Below, one piece after another: positions 5,541 to 11,186 of a stretch of 11,355 nucleotides of DNA (within the stretch, counting starts at the first letter, position 1; each line of letters opens with the position of its first letter). Below the pieces are notes generated by a model, which saw nothing but the letters and a program-made list of their open reading frames with translations, was not told the origin of the DNA and did not search any database. Source of the stretch: DASUBV01 sp035763085 (GTDB lineage Bacteria > Actinomycetota > Actinomycetes > Streptosporangiales > Streptosporangiaceae); NCBI GenBank assembly GCA_035763085.1, contig DASUBV010000066.1:1-11355 (forward strand), in the 5' to 3' direction. Both the position numbers and the translations under genes were made by a program.

Positions 5541-7658
5541 ATGCTGCCCCAGCCCCCTGCCGATGCCCGCCTGGATCCGCCCGGGCCCCCGCAGGCACCG
5601 CGCGTACCGTCAGCGCGGGACCTGCACGGCGTCATTGACGTGGACAACTACGCCTGGATGCGGGACCACGCCGCGCCGGCCCTGCGCGACTACCTTGTCG
5701 CGGAGCGCGCCTATTACAACGCGCACAGCCAGCGCCTGGCGGGCCTCGCGGGTGAGTTGTACCAGGAGGCGACCGGGCGGACCGCCGACCGGTCCGAAGA
5801 TTCGGTCGGATGGAACCTTAAAGGATTTGTGTACCGTACTCGGACACTAGAGGGAAGAGAGAATCTTCAGTTTCTTAGGTCACAGTCCGGAGAAAGTTCC
5901 GATCTTGTCCTGCTAGACGAGAACATCATCGCGGCGCAGACGGGCTTCCTGGACGTCGGCGTCCGCGAGCCGAGCCCCGACTCCGCCTTGCTGGCCTGGT
6001 CCGCTGACGTCACCGGCGCGGAGATCTACGCGCTGCGGATCCGGGACCTGGCCACCGGCGCGGACCTGCCGGAGGTCATCGAGCGCAGCTACCCCGGCAG
6101 CGCCTGGAGCGCGGACTCGCGGCAGCTGTTCTACCTGGTTCCGGACCAGCTGAATCGGCCCTGTCAGGTCTGGCGGCACCGCCTGGGCACCGATCCCGCC
6201 GCCGACGTGCTGGTCCTGGAGGAGCCGGACGCCCGGTTCGAGCTGACCTTGCGCACCTCCCGCAGCGGCGAGCAGATCGTGATCACCTCAGCATCGCGCG
6301 ACACCACCGAGGTGGCGCTGATCCCGGCGGCTGAGCCGGACGCCGGCCCGGTGGTGGTCTGGCCGCGGCGGCGCGGCGTGGAGTACCGCGTGGACCACGC
6401 CGCCGACCCGGCGGGCGGGCCGGGCTGGCTGTACATCGTGACCGACGACGGGGCGCCGGAGTTCACGCTGCTGCGGGCGCCCGCGCCAGGCGGCGCGGCT
6501 GAGCCGGTGCCGTGCGCCACCGTCGCGCCGCACGACGAGGGCACCAGGCTGGTCGCCTGCGACGTGCTGGCCAGTCACCTGCTGCTGACGCTGCGCCGTA
6601 ACGGGTCACCGCTGCTGGCCATCACCGACCACCACGGCGGCAGCGTCCGGGAGATCTGGCCGGCCATGCCGGCCGGCTCGATCGCGGTCGAGCACGCCGA
6701 GGAGTATCACGCCGGCTCGGTGATCATCATGGAGGAATCCCTGGTCGAGCCGCCGGCCTGGTCCGAGCTCGACCTGGCCACCGGCCAGCGCACGCTGCTC
6801 AAGCGCCGCGAGGTTCCCGGCTATGACCCGGCCAGTTACCGGACCGAGCGCCGGCTGGCCGTGGCGCCGGACGGCGCGGCCATCCCGGTGACGCTGGCCT
6901 TCCGGGAAGGCACGCCGCTGGACGGGAGTGCTCCGTGCCTGCTGTACGGCTATGGCGCATATGAGTCGTGCGAGGACCCGGCTTTCGACGTCAGCCTGCC
7001 GTCGCTGCTGGATCGCGGCGTCGTCTACGCCATCGCGCACATCCGCGGCGGCGGCGAGAACGGGCGGGCCTGGTGGCAGCAGGGCCGGCTGCGGGCCAAG
7101 CCCACGACGTTCAGCGACTTCATCGCCGTGGCCGACTGGCTGGCCGGTGACGTGGCCGGGTCGCCCGCGCTGGTCGACGGCACCCGGATCGTTTCCCGCG
7201 GCCTGTCGGCCGGCGGCCTGCTGCAGGGTGCCGTCTACTCGCGCGCGCCCGGCCGGTGGAAGGCGGTCATCGCCGAGGTCCCGTTCGTGGACTGCGTGAC
7301 CACCATGCTCGACCCCGGCATCCCGCTGACCATCAACGAGTGGGATGAGTGGGGCGACCCTCGCGACCCCGGCGACTTCGCCTGCCTGCGCTCCTACTCG
7401 CCCTACGACAACCCCCCCGGCGGGCCGCGGCCCGACCTGCTGGTCACCGGGGCGGTGCATGATCCGCGGGTGCTGGTGCACGAGCCGGCCAAGTGGGTGG
7501 CGCGGCTGCGCGAGACCGACACCGCGGGCTCGCGGATCCTGTTCCGGGTCGAGCTCGGGGCCGGCGCGCACACCGGTCCGTCGGGCCGGTTCGGCCACCT
7601 GCGCTATGAGGCCGAGGTGCACGCGTTCGCCCTCGACGCGATGGGCCTGGCCGGCTGA
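5541..7658 (+). CDS. ptrB: Oligopeptidase B (protease II), S9 prolyl-oligopeptidase family
   Basis: This is a serine peptidase that cuts short peptides, in this subfamily after Arg or Lys; with no signal peptide it is probably cytoplasmic. It has 705 residues, normal for the family. The N-terminal beta-propeller region spans about 70-430 and the alpha/beta-hydrolase domain about 435-705. The triad is visible: Ser556 in GLSAGG, Asp641 in HDPRV, His677 in GAHTGPSGR. The family block VPFVDCVTTMLD...PLT..EWDEWGDP follows the serine. From memory of the E. coli enzyme, two Glu residues set basic-residue preference; the first aligns with Glu600, the second is Asp602 here. Residues about 86-127 are encoded by rare, A/T-ending codons although the protein pattern continues. 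The gene is divergent from a peptide importer, which suggests processing of imported peptides. Confidence 0.93.
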   Translation: MLPQPPADARLDPPGPPQAPRVPSARDLHGVIDVDNYAWMRDHAAPALRDYLVAERAYYNAHSQRLAGLAGELYQEATGRTADRSEDSVGWNLKGFVYRTRTLEGRENLQFLRSQSGESSDLVLLDENIIAAQTGFLDVGVREPSPDSALLAWSADVTGAEIYALRIRDLATGADLPEVIERSYPGSAWSADSRQLFYLVPDQLNRPCQVWRHRLGTDPAADVLVLEEPDARFELTLRTSRSGEQIVITSASRDTTEVALIPAAEPDAGPVVVWPRRRGVEYRVDHAADPAGGPGWLYIVTDDGAPEFTLLRAPAPGGAAEPVPCATVAPHDEGTRLVACDVLASHLLLTLRRNGSPLLAITDHHGGSVREIWPAMPAGSIAVEHAEEYHAGSVIIMEESLVEPPAWSELDLATGQRTLLKRREVPGYDPASYRTERRLAVAPDGAAIPVTLAFREGTPLDGSAPCLLYGYGAYESCEDPAFDVSLPSLLDRGVVYAIAHIRGGGENGRAWWQQGRLRAKPTTFSDFIAVADWLAGDVAGSPALVDGTRIVSRGLSAGGLLQGAVYSRAPGRWKAVIAEVPFVDCVTTMLDPGIPLTINEWDEWGDPRDPGDFACLRSYSPYDNPPGGPRPDLLVTGAVHDPRVLVHEPAKWVARLRETDTAGSRILFRVELGAGAHTGPSGRFGHLRYEAEVHAFALDAMGLAG
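5791..5930 (+). other. Low-GC, rare-codon island inside oligopeptidase B
   Basis: By hand count 67 of 140 bases are G or C (48%), against roughly 70% or more on both sides. For codons 86-127, 18 of 42 third positions are G or C, with AGA, AGG, CTA, ACA, AAA and several CTT and TTT codons. The frame is unbroken and the protein still fits the family (VYRTRTLEG..., LLDEN). GAAGATTC (5796-5803) and its reverse complement GAATCTTC (5861-5868) lie inside. A 7-bp inverted repeat, CCGACCG (5785-5791) and CGGTCGG (5803-5809), marks the left edge. Confidence 0.85.
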
Positions 7659-7853
7659 CCGCGCACCCGTGCCCGGCGGCCGGCGCTCGCCTGCCCGCTG
7701 ACGCCCGAGTGGCGCCTCCGGATTCCGTGGTCGGCCAGGCCACGACATAGCAGTGCCGTGGCCGGCCCAGCGGCGTGCTCGACCGCGCCCGGCATACTGG
7801 CCTGCGGGCCCGCCGCGGGCCCGCAGGCCGCGGTTTCACCCGGAGGAGCTCAC
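7659..7853. promoter_or_regulatory. Intergenic region between oligopeptidase B and enoyl-CoA hydratase-family gene
   Basis: This 195-bp gap holds two inverted repeats. The first, GGCCACG (7738-7744) with CGTGGCC (7757-7763), has a 12-nt loop and may terminate the peptidase transcript, though no T-run follows. The second, much stronger one (7799-7829) is listed separately. No convincing promoter hexamer pair was found; ATACT (7794-7798) is only suggestive. Confidence 0.4.
7799..7829. terminator. Perfect 14-bp hairpin just upstream of the enoyl-CoA hydratase-family gene
   Basis: The arms GGCCTGCGGGCCCG (7799-7812) and CGGGCCCGCAGGCC (7816-7829) are exact reverse complements with a CCG loop. 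All but one of the 14 pairs are G-C. It could be a terminator for the upstream gene without a T-tail. Alternatively it is a 5'-UTR structure controlling the gene whose GGAGG begins only 12 bases after it. Confidence 0.6.
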
Positions 7854-8612
7854 ATGACCGACCCGCTGGTGCAGTACTCGGCCGACCGCGGGATCGCCCG
7901 CATCGCGCTGGACTCACCGCGCAATCGCAACGCCCTGTCGGCCGCCCTGATGACCCAGTTCGGGCAGGCTCTCGCCAGCGCGGCGGCCGACCCGGCCGTC
8001 CGCGCGGTGGAGCTCACCCACACCGGCTCGACGTTCTGCGCCGGCGCCGACCTGGCTGAGGCCCGCGAGCACGGGATGGCCAGCGGGACGGCCCGGCTGA
8101 TGGGACTGCTGCGGCAGATCATCGAGCTGCCCAAGCCGGTCGTGGCCAGCATCGACGGGCACGTGCGGGCGGGCGGGCTGGGGCTGGTCGGCGCCTGCGA
8201 CATCGCGGTGGCCGGCCCGGCCTCGACCTTCGCGTTCTCCGAGGTCAAGCTAGCCCTGGCGCCGGCGATCATCTCCCTCACCACGCTGCCGCGGCTGACT
8301 CCGCGAGCGGCCGGCCGCTACTACCTGACCGGGGAGACGTTCGGCCCGGCGGCGGCCGCGGCGATGGGCCTGATCACCGACGCCGTGGACGACATCGACG
8401 CCGGGACCACAACGGTGCTGGACGCGCTGCGCGCTGCCGCGCCGCAGGGCCTGGCCGAGACCAAGCCGCTGCTGACCGCCAGCATCCGGGCCCGGTTCGA
8501 CGAGTTCGGCGACGAACTGGTGGCACAGTCGGCCCGGCTGTTCGCCTCCGCGGACGCGGCCGAGGGCATGGCCGCGTTCCTCGCCAGGCGCCCGCCGTCG
8601 TGGGCGAGCTAG
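7854..8612 (+). CDS. Enoyl-CoA hydratase/isomerase (crotonase) family protein
   Basis: This is a 252-residue crotonase-fold enzyme that acts on acyl-CoA thioesters; the exact reaction cannot be assigned. The start ATG has a strong GGAGG seven bases upstream (7842-7846), so the longer open frame starting near 7758 is rejected. Oxyanion-hole regions are FCAGADL (61-67) and the GG in DGHVRAGGLG (101-110). Compared with rat mitochondrial hydratase, the second catalytic Glu is kept (Glu130 in FSEVKL), but the first position is Gly110 rather than Glu. The SEVKLALAPAIIS block resembles the methylglutaconyl-CoA hydratase-like subgroup seen in leucine-degradation clusters, but no such neighbours are present here. 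Ends ...RRPPSWAS. It may be transcribed alone. Confidence 0.9.
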   Translation: MTDPLVQYSADRGIARIALDSPRNRNALSAALMTQFGQALASAAADPAVRAVELTHTGSTFCAGADLAEAREHGMASGTARLMGLLRQIIELPKPVVASIDGHVRAGGLGLVGACDIAVAGPASTFAFSEVKLALAPAIISLTTLPRLTPRAAGRYYLTGETFGPAAAAAMGLITDAVDDIDAGTTTVLDALRAAAPQGLAETKPLLTASIRARFDEFGDELVAQSARLFASADAAEGMAAFLARRPPSWAS

Positions 8613-8647
8613 CCGCCGGCACCAGGCATGGCGCCGGGCCGGGGCCC

Positions 8648-8675
8648 TTGATGCCGGCCCGGCTGCTCGTAGGAT
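8648..8675 (+). promoter_or_regulatory. Promoter (TTGATG, 16-nt spacer, TAGGAT) for leaderless ybjQ-like transcript
   Basis: TTGATG (8648-8653) and TAGGAT (8670-8675) are separated by 16 bases, a near-consensus sigma-70-type arrangement. The -10 box ends six bases before the ATG at 8682, so the predicted transcript starts at or next to the start codon. No ribosome site is present, in agreement with a leaderless mRNA. This is the best-formed promoter in the window. Confidence 0.7.
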
Positions 8676-8681
8676 GACCCG

Positions 8682-9029
8682 ATGAGCGAAGCTTCCGCGA
8701 CTGATTTTCCCGTCACCACCGGCCTGGGTTTGCCGGGCGTGACCATTGAGCGCGACCTTGGCGTGGCTTTCGGCCTGGTGGTGCGCAGCATGGGGCTGGC
8801 CAAGTCTGTCGGCGCCGGCTTCTCGGCGCTGCGGCGCGGCGAAGTCACCCAGTACACCGAGCTGCTGGAAGACAGCCGCCGGCACGCGGTCGACCGCATG
8901 ATCGAGAATGCGCGGCTGCTGGGCGCCAACGCGATTGTGGCGATGCGGTTCGATTCCTCCGAGCTGGGCCAGCAGCTCACAGAAATCGTGGCCTACGGCA
9001 CGGCCGTCATCGTGCGCCCTGCGGGCTAG
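8682..9029 (+). CDS. YbjQ/UPF0145 family protein
   Basis: This is a 115-residue protein of the YbjQ (UPF0145) family, small proteins of unknown function that form oligomeric rings. Supporting features are the opening strand TTGLGLPGVTIERDLGVAFG (about 12-31), the central helix with ELLEDSRRHAVDRMIENARLLG, and the family hallmark GANAIVAMRFD (about 81-91). The C-terminal strand is YGTAVIV. There is no signal peptide or membrane segment, so it is cytoplasmic. The gene is read from an apparent leaderless promoter. It is followed after 13 bases by a DUF1707 gene on the same strand, probably in one transcript. Family assignment is firm; cellular role is unknown. Confidence 0.85.
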   Translation: MSEASATDFPVTTGLGLPGVTIERDLGVAFGLVVRSMGLAKSVGAGFSALRRGEVTQYTELLEDSRRHAVDRMIENARLLGANAIVAMRFDSSELGQQLTEIVAYGTAVIVRPAG

Positions 9030-9042
9030 CGGCGGGCCGTTC

Positions 9043-9405
9043 ATGACCGGCGCGCCGCGGTTCCCGGCTCGCGAAGCCGACCGGGAGCACGTGATCAGCC
9101 TGCTGCGCGAGCACTATGCGCATGGCCGCCTGGACTCCGGCGAGCTGGACCGCCGGGTAGGTGCCGTGCTGTCGGCGGAGTTCGCCGATGAGGTAGCGGC
9201 CGTGCTGAGCGACCTGCCGTCCCTGGTGCCGCCAGGCCGCCCGCAGCGCCGCGGGCGCCGCGGTCACGCGCACGCGCAGACGCCGGGCGCGGGCTGGGTG
9301 CCCACCCGGGAGCGGTTCCGTGACCCCACGTCCCGGGTGATCATGCGGGTCTGGCTCGACCCGGCGGACGGCACCCGGCACTACGTGCCCGAGCGCGACA
9401 GCTGA
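9043..9405 (+). CDS. DUF1707 (SHOCT-like) domain protein
   Basis: This is a 120-residue protein with an N-terminal DUF1707 domain (about residues 7-60: READREHVISLLREHYAHGRLDSGELDRRVGAV...LSDLP), a helical domain common in actinobacteria and of unknown function. A basic, His/Gln-containing linker (66-80) follows. The C-terminal tail, about 88-117, has the pattern RFRDPTSRVIMRVWLDPADG-TRHYVP and looks ordered, but I do not recognise it. No membrane segment is present, whereas many DUF1707 proteins carry one. The ATG lies 13 bases after the YbjQ-family stop with only a weak purine stretch before it, so translation may depend on the upstream gene. Confidence 0.78.
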   Translation: MTGAPRFPAREADREHVISLLREHYAHGRLDSGELDRRVGAVLSAEFADEVAAVLSDLPSLVPPGRPQRRGRRGHAHAQTPGAGWVPTRERFRDPTSRVIMRVWLDPADGTRHYVPERDS

Positions 9406-9428
9406 GCCGCGCCTGATCATCCGCGGGT

Positions 9429-9448
9429 CGGCGGAGTTCGCGCCGCCG
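9429..9448. terminator. Possible bidirectional terminator hairpin between convergent genes
   Basis: CGGCGG (9429-9434) pairs with CCGCCG (9443-9448) around an 8-nt loop in the 49-bp gap between two converging genes. No T-run is present. In such GC-rich DNA a 6-bp stem could occur by chance. Confidence 0.3.
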
Positions 9449-9454
9449 TAGCGG

Positions 9455-9898
9455 TCAGCGCTTGGTGGCCAGGAAGACGGGGATCAGCCGCTCGGTCTTG
9501 ACCTGGTAATCGGCGTAGGGCGGGAACGCCGCCACGGCGCGCTGCCACCAGGTGGCCCGCTCCTCGCCCGCGAGCTCGCGGACGTGCACGTCAAACGGCT
9601 CCGGGCCGTCCTGGATGGTGACCGCATCCGGGTCGGCCATCAGGTTGTAGTACCAGACCGGGTGGGTGGGCGCACCGCCCTGCGAGGCGACCAGCAGGTA
9701 CTCGCCGTCGTGCTCGACGCGCATCAGTGGCGTCTTGCGCACCTTGCCGCTCTTATTGCCGCGGCTGGTCACGATGATGACCGGCAGGCCGGTGTCGCGC
9801 AGTGTGTTGGCCTTCGCGCCGCCCGATGCCTCGTACTCCTCGACCTGGTCGCGGACCCACTTCGCCGGGCTGGGAACGTACTCTCCGACAAGACTCAT
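9455..9898 (-). CDS. Deazaflavin (F420)-dependent nitroreductase-family protein (DUF385/Ddn-like)
   Basis: This is a 147-residue protein of the actinobacterial flavin/deazaflavin oxidoreductase group related to mycobacterial Ddn. Members bind F420 (or FMN/heme) in a split-barrel fold. Supporting blocks are VIIVTSRGNKSGKVRKTPLM (40-59), GEYLLVASQGGAPTHPVWYYNL (66-87) and ADPDAVTIQDG (88-98), which match the family pattern closely. The region near residues 48-56 is where relatives contact the cofactor phosphate. The ATG at 9896-9898 was chosen over an in-frame GTG at 9902-9904 because TACAGT ends exactly six bases before it, the leaderless spacing seen at two other genes here. Substrate is unknown. 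It converges on the DUF1707 gene. Confidence 0.88.
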   Translation of the reverse strand: MSLVGEYVPSPAKWVRDQVEEYEASGGAKANTLRDTGLPVIIVTSRGNKSGKVRKTPLMRVEHDGEYLLVASQGGAPTHPVWYYNLMADPDAVTIQDGPEPFDVHVRELAGEERATWWQRAVAAFPPYADYQVKTERLIPVFLATKR

Positions 9899-9904
9899 AG
9901 GCAC

Positions 9905-9910
9905 ACTGTA
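9905..9910 (-). promoter_or_regulatory. -10 box TACAGT for leaderless F420-type gene
   Basis: On the minus strand TACAGT is followed by six bases (GTGCCT) and then ATG, which is the same spacing as TAGGGT-N6-ATG and TAGGAT-N6-ATG on the plus strand. The -35 region is not recognisable. The box decides between the two in-frame start codons. Confidence 0.5.
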
Positions 9911-9943
9911 CGATCCGCGCCGGTCGGCTCCGGCGGGCTGTCA

Positions 9944-10092
9944 TTATCCGGGGGCCCGGGGGCCCGGGGGCGGGCCCCCGGTTACTGGGGGTTCCAGGGG
10001 GTGGCCCTCTGGGTTATCCGGGCATCCGGGGGCCCGGGGGGCGGGCCCCCGTTACTGGAGGTTCCAGGGGGCGGCCACCTGGGTTATCCGGG
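9944..10092. repeat. Two 70-bp tandem repeats and a partial third, with G-loop hairpins
   Basis: TTATCCGGG begins at 9944, 10014 and 10084, an exact 70-bp period. The two full copies differ at about 11 of 70 positions by hand alignment. Each holds a GC-only hairpin. In copy 1 the 9-bp core GGGGGCCCG/CGGGCCCCC (9958-9966, 9971-9979) extends to 11 bp with a GGGG loop. In copy 2 (10028-10036, 10042-10050) it extends to 10 bp with a GGGGG loop. The plus strand also has four G-runs with short loops in both copies. The element lies between divergent genes and is not recognised as a known family. Confidence 0.85.
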
Positions 10093-10111
10093 TGCGCCGG
10101 GAGCTGATGCG

Positions 10112-10117
10112 TAAGGT
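10112..10117 (+). promoter_or_regulatory. Possible -10 box TAAGGT for the SpoU/TrmH methyltransferase
   Basis: TAAGGT would place a transcription start near 10124, about 25 bases before the chosen ATG and its GGGAG site. No good -35 is seen; the closest, TTATCC (10084-10089) in the third repeat copy, is 22 bases away, too far for a standard promoter. Confidence 0.3.
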
Positions 10118-10148
10118 GTGGCGGGACAGGCCGGCGACCGGGAGCGAC

Positions 10149-10979
10149 ATGAGCGATGCGGTGATCAGCAGCGCGGCGAACCCGCTGATCAAGCGGGTCC
10201 GGCTGCTGGCCGACCGCAAGCACCGGCGCCGCGAGGGCGCGTTCGTGACCGAGGGCATCCAGCCGGTCTGGCAGGCGGTCGAGGCCGCCGCCGATATCGA
10301 GGTCCTCATCGTGGCCCCGGACCTGCTGCGCCCGGCGGCCGCGGCGGCCATGGTGGCCGAGCAGGAGAGCCGCGGCGTCCGGGTGGCCCGGGTCAGCGCG
10401 GACCTGTTCGCCCGGATCGCCGGGCGGGACGGTCCCACCGGCCTGGCGGCTATCGTCCGGGCCCGCCCGCTGCCGCTCACCGCCCTGACGGCAGCGCCGG
10501 GGTCGCTGTTCATCGCTGCGCACGAGGCCGGCAACCCCGGCAACCTGGGCACCATCATCCGCACGGCCAGCGCCGCGGGCGCCGCGGGCGTGATCTTGTC
10601 CGGACCGGCGACCGACCCGTACGACCCGGCCGCGGTCAAGGCCAGCATGGGCGCCATCTTCGACGTCCCGGTGGCCCTGGCCGCCACCGCTGCCGACCTG
10701 CTGGGCTGGGCTGCCGCGCAGGAGGTCACGGTCGCGGCGGCCGCCGCGCAGGCCAGCACGTCTTTCTGGGCGACCGAGTTCCCGCTGCCGCTGGCGATCC
10801 TGCTGGGCAGCGAGGGCGACGGCCTGCCACCGGATCTGGTGGACCAGGTCCGCCAGGCCGGCGGCCTGGCGGTGAGTATCCCGATGACGGGGACGGCCGA
10901 CTCGCTAAACCTCGCGGTGGCCGCCGCCGTCCTGATGTACGAGGTGCGGCGCCGCACCGGCCTGCCGCCGCCCGGCTAG
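10149..10979 (+). CDS. SpoU/TrmH-family RNA 2'-O-ribose methyltransferase
   Basis: This 276-residue enzyme transfers methyl from S-adenosylmethionine to a ribose 2'-OH in rRNA or tRNA; the target nucleotide cannot be read from sequence. The N-terminal substrate-binding domain (L30e-like) spans about 5-105 and the knotted SPOUT catalytic domain about 117-270. Motif 1 is NPGNLGTIIRTA (129-140) with Asn132 and Arg138. Motif 2 is LLGSEGDGLP (218-227). Motif 3 is IPMTGTADSLNLAVAAAV (244-261) with the SLN core. The ATG was chosen for the GGGAG four bases upstream (10140-10144) and for the fit to the family N-terminus (ISSAANPLIKRVR). An in-frame ATG at 10107 would add 14 residues. The gene is flanked by structured repeats on both sides. 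Confidence 0.92.
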   Translation: MSDAVISSAANPLIKRVRLLADRKHRRREGAFVTEGIQPVWQAVEAAADIEVLIVAPDLLRPAAAAAMVAEQESRGVRVARVSADLFARIAGRDGPTGLAAIVRARPLPLTALTAAPGSLFIAAHEAGNPGNLGTIIRTASAAGAAGVILSGPATDPYDPAAVKASMGAIFDVPVALAATAADLLGWAAAQEVTVAAAAAQASTSFWATEFPLPLAILLGSEGDGLPPDLVDQVRQAGGLAVSIPMTGTADSLNLAVAAAVLMYEVRRRTGLPPPG

Positions 10980-10984
10980 CAGCT

Positions 10985-11101
10985 GCAGCCGAGCAGGCCA
11001 GCACAGCTCGGCTGCGGGGCGCCGGCGCCGCCTGGACTGACGAGCTTGCGAGGAGGGAAGGCGGTGCCTTTCAGGCGCCCCGCAGCCGAGCAGGCCAGCA
11101 C
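10985..11101. repeat. Overlapping direct and inverted repeats forming alternative hairpins, downstream of the methyltransferase
   Basis: A 20-bp direct repeat beginning GCAGCCGAGC lies at 10985-11004 and 11082-11101. Its reverse-complement core sits between them. Hairpin 1 pairs 10985-10994 with 11006-11015 (10 bp, 11-nt loop). Hairpin 2 pairs 11006-11023 with 11074-11091 (18 bp, perfect), continuing after a 5-nt bulge with 11024-11032 against 11060-11068 (9 pairs, one G-T). The two share 11006-11015 and exclude each other. Hairpin 1 starts five bases after the methyltransferase stop and could be its terminator. Confidence 0.8.
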
Positions 11102-11186
11102 GGCATCTCCCTCTGGACCTGAGCGGGCCGGCCGGAAAGGATCAGGACGTAACCGGCGGCATGGACGCGAGGGAGGCGGCACGGGA

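Noticed and set aside
5791..5930. Frameshift or foreign insertion disrupting oligopeptidase B
   Set aside because: Frame is continuous, no stop occurs, total length fits the family and the encoded residues continue the expected pattern; only codon use is odd.
7758..7853. Upstream start for the enoyl-CoA hydratase-family gene
   Set aside because: It would translate through the 14-bp hairpin and the GGAGG site; the ATG at 7854 has ideal spacing and starts just before the family's first strand.
9944..10092. Rho-independent terminator made of the G-loop hairpins
   Set aside because: No T-run follows either stem on either strand, and the region lies between divergent genes with no transcript expected to end there.
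9666..10148. Plus-strand open frame running through the 70-bp repeats into the methyltransferase
   Set aside because: The N-terminal part is Gly/Pro/Arg repeat translation and antisense to the F420-type gene; the family begins at the ATG at 10149.
10118..11122. 334-codon plus-strand open frame overlapping the methyltransferase
   Set aside because: It is an out-of-frame Gly/Arg-rich shadow; all three SpoU motifs lie in the other frame.
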